A stretch of 46,876 nucleotides of DNA from NCBI GenBank assembly GCA_030615025.1, contig JAUXAB010000024.1, forward strand, positions 1 to 46,876, in the 5' to 3' direction. Position numbers and translations under genes: made by a program. The stretch is from Phycisphaerae bacterium (lineage in GTDB: Bacteria; Planctomycetota; Phycisphaerae; Sedimentisphaerales; Anaerobacaceae). Position 1 is the first letter of the stretch. Every line of letters starts with the position of its first letter. The notes beneath the pieces are model-generated. The model ran no database searches and was not told the origin of the DNA. It saw nothing but the letters and a program-made list of their open reading frames with translations. Positions 24,734 through 33,948 of the stretch are shown in pieces.

Positions 24734-25642
24734 TCATTTCCAGTGAGATAGATCTATGTTAATTAGTCTTTCTAGTTTTTTAATATCATCTTGAAAATAA
24801 TTACAAAGCATTTTTCTTGTATCAGGCATTATTGTTTCTTTCACCAAAGCTTTTTCACCTATCCATTCCAGATATTTCCTTGGGATACATTTTAATGTAT
24901 ACATTCTTAAATTATTAATGAAGGGATTTTTTCTAGAACTTAATATATGTATTAATGCGTTTTTTGTTTTACCTGAATGACTATATCTTGTGCTTACATC
25001 AATTTTCACATCAGATTTAATCCCAAGAAAATCAAATAATTCTTTCATTTTACTATTAGCATCTTGTACAAACTCTTCAAATATTAGTATTTTTACCTTT
25101 GAAAATACTTCTTTGTATTTTTTAACTTGTTCATAATAAAGCCCCACCTTTTTATAATGCCACATCATGTCCCAATTGTTTTGTATTCTCTCGTCTTCTA
25201 AATCCAAAGCTTTTTCAAAAGTTTGATCTTCTCTAAAATCTCTAACAAGATTGTTATATGCTGAATATGCCCTTTCGATTGGATTCCTTAAGATAATGAT
25301 TACGGCTATATCGCCAAGTTTTTCCATAATATTCTCTGCCGCAACATCGTGATGATACAAATATTCGGAACTTGCATCTCCAACATATGTATTTTTGATA
25401 TTGCTGTAGAGTTGCTTATATTCTTCGAAAGACAAAATCAATTTCTTATCTACACTAAAATCCCCAGGACCATTTTGAGGCAATTCGAGATTGAGCGAAC
25501 TAAAATATCTAGGTTCTTTAAGTTTTGGAAAATCTATTTCGGGATGTTGCATCAAGTAATGATAAAGAGAAGTAGTACCCGACCTCGTGGTTCCTGCTAT
25601 AATAAAGTTGGGAAGCATAATAGTTAATATTTTTTGAAGCAT
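24734..25642 (-). CDS. PAPS-dependent sulfotransferase
   Basis: A 302-residue carbohydrate sulfotransferase. GTTRSGTTSLYHYLM at about residues 17-31 is the 5'-phosphosulfate-binding loop. VIIILRNPIERAYSAY near 113-128 is the 3'-phosphate-binding segment with the conserved Arg and Ser. A second start at Met9 (25618) would also give an intact enzyme. It transfers sulfate from PAPS to a sugar hydroxyl or amino group, probably a lipid-linked repeat unit. The PAPS source is the ATP sulfurylase/APS kinase fusion at 43023-44753 in the same locus. AT-rich, like its neighbours. Confidence 0.88.
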   Translation of the reverse strand: MLQKILTIMLPNFIIAGTTRSGTTSLYHYLMQHPEIDFPKLKEPRYFSSLNLELPQNGPGDFSVDKKLILSFEEYKQLYSNIKNTYVGDASSEYLYHHDVAAENIMEKLGDIAVIIILRNPIERAYSAYNNLVRDFREDQTFEKALDLEDERIQNNWDMMWHYKKVGLYYEQVKKYKEVFSKVKILIFEEFVQDANSKMKELFDFLGIKSDVKIDVSTRYSHSGKTKNALIHILSSRKNPFINNLRMYTLKCIPRKYLEWIGEKALVKETIMPDTRKMLCNYFQDDIKKLERLINIDLSHWK

Positions 25643-25644
25643 TT

Positions 25645-26658
25645 TTATAGGCTTAGAAGCTCTTTTTTTATCAAATAGTAAGCCGATTTACCTTTTTCTA
25701 ATATAGGTTTATTTATATGTTTTATTTTCTGATTATAAAGGAGGTTATCAATTAATTTAATTGTAGGATCTGGGTTATGTATCATATAACCTTTTTGTAT
25801 TAAATATTTATCAACTTCCAATAATTCATCTTGATAGACAGAAATCGTGGGGATCCCTAATACTGCAATTTCCCTTGTCATTGTTCCCCCAGCACCAATA
25901 AAACAATCACAGTTTTGATAAATATATTCCAAATCGAGAGGCTTCCTTGGTACAATTATATTATTATTAAAAGTCTTTTCGTAATAATGGTGAAATTGTT
26001 CCGGTCCCCTTGGAAGAATTGTTATTTTGTACTTTTCTGACAGTTCATTAATCAATACGTCAAGAAAATATTTTTTCCCTTTATAATATTGAGCCGTCCA
26101 TGGTTCAGGCCTTATATAAATATGAGGTACATCGGTAATCTTTTTTTTATGCTCGTTAATAAACTTTTTCCATAAATAAATTCCCTCTTTAATCCCCGGA
26201 TAGAAATTAATTTTTGCGTTATTTTTCCATTTCCCATTGGAAGCATATTTCTTTAGTGCTTCGGGAAAATAAACTTTAGAGGCAAATTTTAATGGTATTA
26301 TAATAGCTTTAGCATGTTCATTATCATTAATATAAATATTTGGAATTCGTAGCAGAAATGCTGTAAGAGACATGTAGAAAGAACTATGAGCTATAGCAAC
26401 ATCAATTTTGTGTTTTCTTAGGAAGGATAATAATAAGAAAATTCTTATTGGATAATTTATAATTTTCTTAATAATATTTCTCCCAGCATGCTTCCCGATC
26501 TCATGATGTTTCCACCCCTTTGATTCGATTAAATCAATCGTATTAGCATTATTTCTCGAAGTTATAATAACATCATGTCCCTCTTTTTTGAGTTCATTTA
26601 TAAAATACTCAAAAAAATTAACATGTGGAGAATTAGATAAGTCAATCCAGATTTTCAT
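25645..26658 (-). CDS. DUF354 protein, GT-B-like
   Basis: A 337-residue DUF354 (PF04007-type) protein. It starts MKIWIDLSNSPHVNFFEYF, typical of the family, and carries NIYINDNEHAKA near 106-117, YIRPEPWTAQYY near 180-191 and the late CDCFIGAGGTMTREIAVLGIP segment, which resembles a UDP-GlcNAc 2-epimerase/GT-B nucleotide-sugar site. Members occur in archaeal and bacterial surface-polysaccharide loci and are probably glycosyltransferases, though none is well characterised. It is two bases before the sulfotransferase gene. It is strongly AT-rich. Confidence 0.8.
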   Translation of the reverse strand: MKIWIDLSNSPHVNFFEYFINELKKEGHDVIITSRNNANTIDLIESKGWKHHEIGKHAGRNIIKKIINYPIRIFLLLSFLRKHKIDVAIAHSSFYMSLTAFLLRIPNIYINDNEHAKAIIIPLKFASKVYFPEALKKYASNGKWKNNAKINFYPGIKEGIYLWKKFINEHKKKITDVPHIYIRPEPWTAQYYKGKKYFLDVLINELSEKYKITILPRGPEQFHHYYEKTFNNNIIVPRKPLDLEYIYQNCDCFIGAGGTMTREIAVLGIPTISVYQDELLEVDKYLIQKGYMIHNPDPTIKLIDNLLYNQKIKHINKPILEKGKSAYYLIKKELLSL

Positions 26659-26722
26659 TTCTTAGCGTTTTTTCACATCTTAGGAATCGGTTCAATAGCC
26701 AGACACGACAGTGTTGGATGAT

Positions 26723-27904
26723 TTAACAATCATTTTGCTCTTCTTGCTTTGAGGCCTGCAGAACTGATGTTAAGCTGTGAAAAGCCCAAGCTTGCGACCA
26801 CCGCATATACGATATTTTGTTGGTCAGAAAATGTCCCTTCCGGAAATAAAAATAGCCTTTGGGGCTTAACATGTTTTTTAACATCCAGTGAAGCACTTTC
26901 TCAGTTAAAGACCTGTAGTTTTTGCCCAGGCCTGAAAAAAAACTGACTGCTTGAGCGGGGCTGTGGATATCTATTGGATATATTTTATTGTGGTAATATT
27001 TGGGCGTACCATCACTAAGAAAGAAGTTATTCGCATAGTATTCTACACCCTTTTCATAGACCTGCTGATATTGTTTCGCATAGCCTTCGTTCATGAAGTA
27101 TCGCAATGCCTGCAGGTTAAAGCCGGAATGGAAAGAATCTATCCAATGTTGAACTTCAGCCTCCGCATAATACCAGGAACCATCATCTCGTTGATGCCTC
27201 ATCGAATAAGCCAGACTAGTCATCGCAGCATCTTCCAAACGACCATCCTGGCAATATTTTTTAAGTCTTATCAGAATAGATGCACCCAGCATATTGGCGT
27301 TATGAACATAATTATTATCAATAGGCGTATAGCTAAAACAAAAGACATCACCTTCAACCTTACGATTAAGGTCTTTCAGAATAAAATCCTTTATCGAAAC
27401 AGCTATATCCAACGCCTGCTGGTTACTCATATATTCGAAACAGTCCAACAACGCATGACCAATAAATGAAGTATTTACAATCGTCGGAGTATTTTTTGGC
27501 ACTAACATAGCCCGGTTTTGCCAGTCAAAGTTGTATCCCCAGCAATTCCCCGAATATCCCTTGCTCTTTAACTTTTCAAGCAAAGATAATAAATAGTCAA
27601 TCTTCTCAAGATATTCAGGCTTTTTATCGACTGCGTAAAGTTTTGCGTATCCCCAAAGAAACAACCCGATTGCTTTGGGATTATGGCCCTTTTTTACACC
27701 AAGAATTGGCCGCATGTTAACAGGAAGTTTTTTAAGTGTCTGCGTAAACGCAATTCGAGCCCACTTGCTCTTACAACTGAGCACTTTGAGTAATGAGCTG
27801 TTCAACGCATCATAGGGATCGTAACCAGCGTAATCGTTTGTTTCGACGTAGGAACAAAGATGTTGTAAATACGGCTTTACGTCCATAAGGTTCCGAAGTG
27901 ACAT
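26723..27904 (-). CDS. Alpha/alpha-barrel glycan-associated protein
   Basis: A 393-residue cytoplasmic protein with repeated helical hairpins of an (alpha/alpha)6-type barrel: GYSGNCWGYNFDWQNR near 113-128, NTSFIGHALLDCF near 144-156, DGSWYYAEAEVQHWIDSFHSGFNLQAL near 239-265 in two parts, and IDIHSPAQAVSFF near 314-326. Such folds occur in polysaccharide lyases, prenyltransferases and N-acylglucosamine epimerase-like proteins. Homologues are often misnamed. Its ATG overlaps the stop of the bi-domain oxidoreductase (TAATG), implying coupling; the two genes commonly travel together in surface-polysaccharide loci. The reaction is unknown. Confidence 0.7.
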   Translation of the reverse strand: MSLRNLMDVKPYLQHLCSYVETNDYAGYDPYDALNSSLLKVLSCKSKWARIAFTQTLKKLPVNMRPILGVKKGHNPKAIGLFLWGYAKLYAVDKKPEYLEKIDYLLSLLEKLKSKGYSGNCWGYNFDWQNRAMLVPKNTPTIVNTSFIGHALLDCFEYMSNQQALDIAVSIKDFILKDLNRKVEGDVFCFSYTPIDNNYVHNANMLGASILIRLKKYCQDGRLEDAAMTSLAYSMRHQRDDGSWYYAEAEVQHWIDSFHSGFNLQALRYFMNEGYAKQYQQVYEKGVEYYANNFFLSDGTPKYYHNKIYPIDIHSPAQAVSFFSGLGKNYRSLTEKVLHWMLKNMLSPKGYFYFRKGHFLTNKISYMRWSQAWAFHSLTSVLQASKQEEQNDC

Positions 27905-30045
27905 TAAATTGAAACTACCTGCCGATTTTGCAATGACTCAACAACAGCAAAAGTGGCCTTGGTAACAGCAAATATTTCTTCGGGATTAATTAGTGGTTTG
28001 CCACCATTTTTAATCAGATCAATAAAAGCCTTTACCATGAAAGCTTGGCCTTTGTTCTGGTTTAGAAGTTTTTTACGTTGTGGTTTACTTTTAGTGAAAA
28101 TTTCCAGTTCTTTAAAATCCTTCAGAATGCCCGTTAACCCAGCCTGGTAGATTTCAATATATTCCTTAGCCAGTGACTTTGAACCGTTGGCGTAGTAAGC
28201 TACGGTGCCAATCGAACCATTTTTAAATTCAAGATTAATTGTAACGGTATCATTCAAATGGTTTGGATCAGGCAACGCCGAAGCATAAACTCGTGTTGGC
28301 AGAGAACCACATATAAATGTCAGGAAATCAATAAAATGACACACTTCACCGATAATTCGCCCGCCGCTTATAGTCAGGTCCTGGATCCATGTGTCAGCCG
28401 GAATCGCTCCGGCATTGACACGGTAAATCATCGAAACCGGCACTGGACCTAAGCTCTTTTTAAGATGTTTTGCTAATGGTGTAAAACGCCGATTAAATCC
28501 CACCATCAAGTGGCTCATCGGATTCTGATAATAAACCTTCTCAATCTCATCCAGTTCTTCCACGTTGAGACAGAGCGGTTTTTCCACGAACACATGCTTG
28601 CGTGCTTGCAGAGCCTTTTTGACATATTCTGCATGGCTATCATGGCGGGTCGCAATAAATACTGTGTTAATATCCTTATTTTCAAGAATATCCTCCGTAT
28701 TTGAAGTACAAAACTCGAATCCAAATCGCTCTGCTACCCGCTTCGAGGTGGTTCCCGAGTTTGTCATCACGCCCTTACAAACCACCTTGTCATCATTGCG
28801 TGGAATGTTCGGCAGGAGGCTACCCTGTGCGTAACTGCCCGCACCGACAAAGGCGATCCCGACTTTTCCCACAGATTTGTGCCTGTTCACCACAACCGGA
28901 GCCCACTTCAGCGCTTTGTCAACATCATACTTCAGTACAACACCCAGAAATGGCTCTGAACGGCTAACTATCATATCGTAAGCTTTTGGAGCATCATCGA
29001 GAGGAAATTCATGGGTAGTTAAATAATCGATAACGATTCGTCCCGTATGCAAAAGTTCCTGAAAGGCCTGCATATTGCGTTTTTCGGTCCAGCGTACATA
29101 AGCTGCTGGGTAGTCTATGCCTTTTTCTTCGTAGTTCAGGTCATATCTGCCCGGGCCATAGGAACAGGACATTTTCAGCTCTAATTCCTTCTTATAGTAG
29201 TGCGGATCGCGGTCAAAGCCGGTTGGCACGGCACCAACTACGACCACACGCCCTTTCTTGCGGGCGATTTCACCAGCAAAATTGATTGGGTCAAGACTGT
29301 TTGTTCCTGCCGTAATAATCACGGCATCTACGCCTAAGCCGTTAGTTGCCTGTTCAATTTGTTCTGTTAGGCCTGCATCTGAGCGTATCCGAGCAAAATC
29401 TGTACAATGCTCTTTTGCAGTTTCTACTGCAAACTTATCAATATCAATGCCAAAGGCTTTAACTCCACTTGCTTGCAGCATCAGGCAGGTCAGTTGCCCC
29501 AAAAGTCCGAGGCCAATAACCGCACAATTTTCACCTAATCGCAAATCAGCCTGACGGATACCCTGTAAGGCAATGGCACCAAGCGTGTTATAACTGGCAT
29601 TTTTAAGGTCGGCATCCCGTGGAAGCTTTACACATAAATTAACAGGCACACATACTATTTCTGCATGATTAGCATAACCAGCACCGGCACAGGCCACCCT
29701 GTCACCAACTGCAAACTCCGTTACATCAGAGCCTACCCCGATCACCTCACCAGCAGAGCTATATCCTAAAGGCGAATAAGCATCCAGCTTTTTCATCACC
29801 GCCCGATAGGTCTGTACAGGCCCCTGTTTTTTAAGTACATCGAGAACCTGCTTTACCTGCTCAGGCCTCTCTTTGGCCTTTCCAATGAGGCTCTTTCTGG
29901 CAGTCTTTACCGTTGAACCTTCCGTCCCAGCACTTATCAGTGAATAATAATTCCTCACAAGAACCATCCCCGGCCCAACAACCGGCATCGGCAACTGCTG
30001 GATAGTCATTTCACCTGATTTTAGTTTTTGAGTTAGTTGTTCCAT
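27904..30045 (-). CDS. Bi-domain dehydrogenase: MDR fused to Gfo/Idh/MocA
   Basis: A 713-residue fusion. Residues about 1-350 form a medium-chain zinc-type alcohol dehydrogenase domain (SAGTEGSTVKTARKS, GYSSAGEVIGVG, cofactor loop GLGLLGQL near 184-191, VVVVGAVPTGF). Residues about 390-705 form a Gfo/Idh/MocA oxidoreductase (VGIAFVGAGSYAQGSLLP, EKPLCL, GGRIIGEVCHFIDFL). Both halves look intact with nucleotide-binding motifs. Such fusions are typical of bacterial exopolysaccharide and heparinase-containing loci, and may carry out paired oxidation/reduction on one sugar. It is the first of a tight run of minus-strand genes after a 99-base gap and is coupled to the alpha/alpha-barrel gene. Confidence 0.9.
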   Translation of the reverse strand: MEQLTQKLKSGEMTIQQLPMPVVGPGMVLVRNYYSLISAGTEGSTVKTARKSLIGKAKERPEQVKQVLDVLKKQGPVQTYRAVMKKLDAYSPLGYSSAGEVIGVGSDVTEFAVGDRVACAGAGYANHAEIVCVPVNLCVKLPRDADLKNASYNTLGAIALQGIRQADLRLGENCAVIGLGLLGQLTCLMLQASGVKAFGIDIDKFAVETAKEHCTDFARIRSDAGLTEQIEQATNGLGVDAVIITAGTNSLDPINFAGEIARKKGRVVVVGAVPTGFDRDPHYYKKELELKMSCSYGPGRYDLNYEEKGIDYPAAYVRWTEKRNMQAFQELLHTGRIVIDYLTTHEFPLDDAPKAYDMIVSRSEPFLGVVLKYDVDKALKWAPVVVNRHKSVGKVGIAFVGAGSYAQGSLLPNIPRNDDKVVCKGVMTNSGTTSKRVAERFGFEFCTSNTEDILENKDINTVFIATRHDSHAEYVKKALQARKHVFVEKPLCLNVEELDEIEKVYYQNPMSHLMVGFNRRFTPLAKHLKKSLGPVPVSMIYRVNAGAIPADTWIQDLTISGGRIIGEVCHFIDFLTFICGSLPTRVYASALPDPNHLNDTVTINLEFKNGSIGTVAYYANGSKSLAKEYIEIYQAGLTGILKDFKELEIFTKSKPQRKKLLNQNKGQAFMVKAFIDLIKNGGKPLINPEEIFAVTKATFAVVESLQNRQVVSI

Positions 30046-30144
30046 ATGGATCTCTATACTGCAAAATGATTTTCCTTACTTATCTATTAGCTTCAAAAGG
30101 ATGTCCTCGTTAGTTTACGCTCGCCACGTTCCCATACCACTGTC

Positions 30145-31356
30145 TCACTGCGTGTGAAGCCCACGTGTGGTGTGTTTCAATCGCTGTATAGATGTGAATA
30201 TCTGCAAGAGTGCCTTGACTCTCTTCACGAAAGAGAGCACTTCATCAGCGACGTAGCCACAATCTCGCGAAAGCTCCGCCAGATAGCTCCTGTCCTTCTT
30301 TAGTGATACTAAAGTCCGATAGAAAGCTTCTGCGGTGTGTTCACAGAGAACCCCAATCTTGTAGTTCTCAAAGAGTCCTTTGATGTCACCAGTCGGGTTC
30401 GTAATGATAGGCCTTCCTAGGCAAACATAGTCACCAATCTTGTTCGGCCACCTGCCTTGATTTATGTTTGTGTTGGTGAACGGAAGAACAAACACGTCGC
30501 AAGAGCTCAAATAGGCGTTGTATGTATCGAAGTCGACATACCCTGGAAAAATCAGTCTATCTGTAAAGTGGTACGTTTGCCCTATCTCGTTAATGTACGT
30601 ATCGTCTGACCCTGTAGCGATCAAGAACAAGTCTCCGTATTTCTTGCACAGTCGGCCAAAAGCTGAGAAAAATATCTTGTTGTCCTCATGATCATTGGTG
30701 ATAAGATTACTCATGCCTATGCAGAATGCATTCTGCTCAATTCCCAGTTTCTGCCTAGCTTCGGAAATTTCGTATCGTTTCAAGGAACTGTTCTCGGCAC
30801 CGCCATGCAATACAGTAACCAAGTCGGTTTTATCGAATCTGTTCTTCAGAGCGGTGGCTATAACCACTATGTGGTCGAAAACCCGCTTGAAGGCTATCTC
30901 GAACCTCGCATCATAGAAAGCGACAATCCTCCCGATAACCCCTTTTCTCTTGTCGGCGTACCCCCCTTTGCCAAGCCATTCCCAACATTCATCAACTATG
31001 AGGGTTCTTTTAAGATATTTTCCCAGCAGGCATGGGATGAACTGGCTTGGGCGATGCCCATTGGTAACATGAATGACGTCATAATCCCCGAATAGGACTA
31101 TCAACGATTTGGTTATCATATCAATCAATCCGAAACCACCGCTACGAAGCCGCATAGGAAACAAGCCTGACGTTGTCTGTACTGTAAAGCCATCGGTGAC
31201 AAGTTTCTTTCCAGGGACAAATCCGAAGTCGGGATATACGAATTTCACTTGGTGCCCCAATTTGGACATTTCAAATGCTGTTTGAAATCTGACTCGAAAA
31301 GACGCCCTGTTTTCTCGATAATTTTCAAAATAGTCTGACAGCGAGAGTATTTTCAT
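30145..31356 (-). CDS. Glycosyltransferase, GT4 type
   Basis: A 403-residue GT-B fold glycosyltransferase. ATG 31356 is chosen over an upstream TTG at 31386 because AGGA precedes it by five bases and the protein then begins MKILSLSDYFENYRE, as usual for the family. The C-terminal nucleotide-sugar domain shows CIGMSNLITNDHEDNK, DRLIFPGYVDF, DVFVLPFTNTNINQGRWPNK and YVCLGRPIITNPTG, where the family E-x7-E region is altered to a K-rich form. It should add a sugar from a nucleotide donor to the lipid-linked repeat unit. Donor and acceptor cannot be predicted. Confidence 0.85.
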   Translation of the reverse strand: MKILSLSDYFENYRENRASFRVRFQTAFEMSKLGHQVKFVYPDFGFVPGKKLVTDGFTVQTTSGLFPMRLRSGGFGLIDMITKSLIVLFGDYDVIHVTNGHRPSQFIPCLLGKYLKRTLIVDECWEWLGKGGYADKRKGVIGRIVAFYDARFEIAFKRVFDHIVVIATALKNRFDKTDLVTVLHGGAENSSLKRYEISEARQKLGIEQNAFCIGMSNLITNDHEDNKIFFSAFGRLCKKYGDLFLIATGSDDTYINEIGQTYHFTDRLIFPGYVDFDTYNAYLSSCDVFVLPFTNTNINQGRWPNKIGDYVCLGRPIITNPTGDIKGLFENYKIGVLCEHTAEAFYRTLVSLKKDRSYLAELSRDCGYVADEVLSFVKRVKALLQIFTSIQRLKHTTRGLHTQ

Positions 31357-31386
31357 TCGTCCTATGAGCCTTTCTTGCAATTCCAA

Positions 31387-31675
31387 AAACGAATCAGAGA
31401 AGCTTATATCATTTCCGCCATAAGCGTTGCAGTCCGTAAAAATATCCTATAGGAACACTTTTGGGAATCGGTACTGGAGGATAAAATAAGTATATTCAAA
31501 TCTGAACTTCCCAAAAGTAAATTATTAAGATGTCTGTTTCATTAACTTGTAAACTCAAACTGACCGTTTTATATGTCCTGATTTGCCGCAACTGTGTTTA
31601 CACAAGAATATGACATAATTTTGTCATTTTGAATGCAGAGAAGAATTGCTGTCTCAAGTGCTTCGTCTATAAGGA
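31387..31675. other. Intergenic region with two inverted repeats
   Basis: A longer gap than elsewhere in the locus. It holds ACTTTTGGGA (31457-31466) exactly complementary to TCCCAAAAGT (31509-31518), and a small ATGACA-TAATTT-TGTCAT palindrome near 31609-31626. No gene is visible. It could hold an internal promoter or operator for the genes transcribed away on the minus strand; this is not demonstrated. Confidence 0.4.
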
Positions 31676-32683
31676 TCAGTCAGTTTGAGTAAATATGTTT
31701 TTCGCCCAACTTGAAATGGAATATTTTTCTAATCTACTATTCCAATTAGTTCTCGCATTCTTAACAAAGTCCGTATCTATTGATAAGTTGTCAGAACTGA
31801 TTATTGATATATTCTCCGCATCATAAAAGGGCTCTTTAGCAATATTCTTGTTTGCAGTTATAAGTTTTTTCCCAGCTCCCAAGGCCTCGAAGACCCTCAT
31901 TGGCAAGCCAGCTTGAATTTGGTGCGGTAAATCGAGTATTGTTTTTGACCTTTTGTAGAGCTCCATAATTTCCCTGTGTGATATTGGTCTGAAATGAACG
32001 CCGGCAAGCTTACGACCTTGGAAGAGATTCTTCAAGTAATACCTTCTGCTAACATGTAAGTAATAGACAAATTTGATTCCTTGGCGAAAACAAAGCTTTT
32101 CTATTTCCTTAACATATTGATACCTCCCGTATTTACAAATTGAACCAATGAATAACAAATCAATATCTTGTGGAACCTTTGAAGAGTTTGTTCTTAATTC
32201 CTCGTACTCTCTTACATAGAATAGTGGCAGGTAATGCAAATCTTTGCATGCTTCACAATCTTTCCTATCAAAGGAATAAGCCTTATCAAAGAATGGAATG
32301 ATGTCAAGGAGGGTATTCCCATATACAGTTTTTCTTACCGAATCCCAATGATAATTCAAGAATCGTGCTTTGGGGTTAAGTTTTCTTAGCTCTATGTAGA
32401 ACTCGTCAGGTAACTGAAAACCTTGAATAACGAAGACGTATTCATATGTTCCATTTTTTATCTTGTTGAAAATGCTGCGACTATAAGCTTTATTGTAGCC
32501 CAGGAATAGTTTGGTGTTCAAATTTCGCAGAAGTGTATACCAGATATTATATCTCATTACAGGAAAATAGTCAACAACTGCTCCGGCGGACTCGAGGGTC
32601 TTCTTTATCTGGATATGATAGTCATAATATACATACCCGATAAATAGTACTCGTTTGTCATCCAAGAATTTATCCTCATCCAT
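31676..32683 (-). CDS. CgeB-like glycosyltransferase
   Basis: A 335-residue protein resembling the CgeB/GT1-like group. N-terminal RVLFIGYVYYDYHIQIKKTL, central LNPKARFLNYHWDSVRKTV (YHWDS is frequent in this group) and DIDLLFIGSICKYGRYQY, and C-terminal GLPMRVFEALGAGKKLIT, which is the nucleotide-sugar-binding region with the EALGAG loop. A cytoplasmic glycosyltransferase of the repeat-unit pathway is the most likely role. It starts 15 bases after the upstream epimerase gene ends. Confidence 0.75.
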   Translation of the reverse strand: MDEDKFLDDKRVLFIGYVYYDYHIQIKKTLESAGAVVDYFPVMRYNIWYTLLRNLNTKLFLGYNKAYSRSIFNKIKNGTYEYVFVIQGFQLPDEFYIELRKLNPKARFLNYHWDSVRKTVYGNTLLDIIPFFDKAYSFDRKDCEACKDLHYLPLFYVREYEELRTNSSKVPQDIDLLFIGSICKYGRYQYVKEIEKLCFRQGIKFVYYLHVSRRYYLKNLFQGRKLAGVHFRPISHREIMELYKRSKTILDLPHQIQAGLPMRVFEALGAGKKLITANKNIAKEPFYDAENISIISSDNLSIDTDFVKNARTNWNSRLEKYSISSWAKNIFTQTD

Positions 32684-32697
32684 ACAGTAGCGTCCGC

Positions 32698-33831
32698 TTA
32701 CTTAAACAACCCCTTTCTTCTCATTTCCTGTACACTCTTACTAAAGTTATCTTCCTCGATTTGCTGATCATTTACCCATTCTACAAATTTTGAGATACCT
32801 TTTTCAAAATCATACTCAGGGTCGTATCCTAACGAGGTCTTAATCTTAGTTAAATCCGCGTAATTATGTCGGATATCACCGAGCCGAAAGTTACCACTAA
32901 TTGCACTCGTAACGGTAGAGTTATATTTTCTTATTAGAGTTTCTGCTACCGTTCGTACATTAACAGGTGTAGCAGTTCCAACGTTAAAAACATCATTGAC
33001 AATATTACCATTTTCGATGCCTAAGATAGTAGCATTCACCGCGTCGTCAATGTAAACAAAATCGCGGCTTTCCCTTCCATCTTCAAAGATATTCAAGTTA
33101 TTGTTGTTTTTGATTTGAGTAGAGAATATGGACAAAATCCCAGTATATGGATTGGACAAAGACTGCCCTGGCCCGTAAACATTCTGGTATCGAAAAGCTA
33201 TAGCCGGGATGTTTAGTGATTCACAGACGGTTAATGTAATCTGCTCTTGATTTTGCTTTGTTATTCCGTAAACTGAAGTTGGATATAGCCTGGAGTTCTC
33301 ATCGGTAGCCTGAGGTTCAACGATATTGCCACAGATTGGGCAAGTACAATCAAACTGGCCATTTCGTAGATCAGTTTCTTTGCGCTTGCTTGGATATACA
33401 ATTCCATGTTCTGTACAGAAATATTTTCCCTCACCATAGACTGCCCTCGACGAAGCTACAATTACCTTTTCCACGCTGTGCCCGCGGTTAGCGAGATAGT
33501 CAAGCATGTTCGCTGTGCCTTGAACGTTCACCTCAACATATCGTGAGATCTCATACATTGATTGGCCTGTTCCTGTTTCAGCCGCCAGATGAACGACTAT
33601 GTGCTGGTGTTGCAAAGCTTTTTCCCAGGCCGACATACTTCGAACATCATCCTTGATAAACCTGACCTTGTCTTTAATTGACAAATATGAGGGAGAAGAT
33701 CGAGCCTTTCCATGAACCTGGGGGGAAAGATTATCTAATACGGTAACTTTATAACCGTTTTCGATTAGCTTCAGTGTCAGATTCGAGCCTATGAATCCGG
33801 CTCCTCCGGTAATCAAAATGTTTTTCTTCAT
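32698..33831 (-). CDS. NAD-dependent epimerase, dTDP-L-rhamnose 4-epimerase-like
   Basis: A 377-residue extended short-chain dehydrogenase. ATG 33831 is chosen because the Rossmann motif GGAGFIGSN then falls at residues 8-16; the longer frame from 33885 is unlikely. The catalytic YGITK motif and a Ser upstream (SSRAVYGEG) are present. A Cys-containing insertion (CTEHG, then CTCPICGNIVEPQATDE) precedes the YxxxK motif. A similar CPxCG insertion is known to me from the dTDP-L-rhamnose 4-epimerase (WbiB) group, so dTDP-6-deoxytalose synthesis is the best guess. UDP-sugar 4-epimerase activity is the alternative. Confidence 0.8.
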   Translation of the reverse strand: MKKNILITGGAGFIGSNLTLKLIENGYKVTVLDNLSPQVHGKARSSPSYLSIKDKVRFIKDDVRSMSAWEKALQHQHIVVHLAAETGTGQSMYEISRYVEVNVQGTANMLDYLANRGHSVEKVIVASSRAVYGEGKYFCTEHGIVYPSKRKETDLRNGQFDCTCPICGNIVEPQATDENSRLYPTSVYGITKQNQEQITLTVCESLNIPAIAFRYQNVYGPGQSLSNPYTGILSIFSTQIKNNNNLNIFEDGRESRDFVYIDDAVNATILGIENGNIVNDVFNVGTATPVNVRTVAETLIRKYNSTVTSAISGNFRLGDIRHNYADLTKIKTSLGYDPEYDFEKGISKFVEWVNDQQIEEDNFSKSVQEMRRKGLFK

Positions 33832-33948
33832 AAGTAGCTTTATGAGAAAAATGTACCTCTCGCTCCTGTCATTGCCAGCTCCCAACTAAGTCCTGCACTA
33901 TGTTCCCGGTTAGTCCCTACTAAGGGCGGTCGTTTACTGCGAAGCCGA

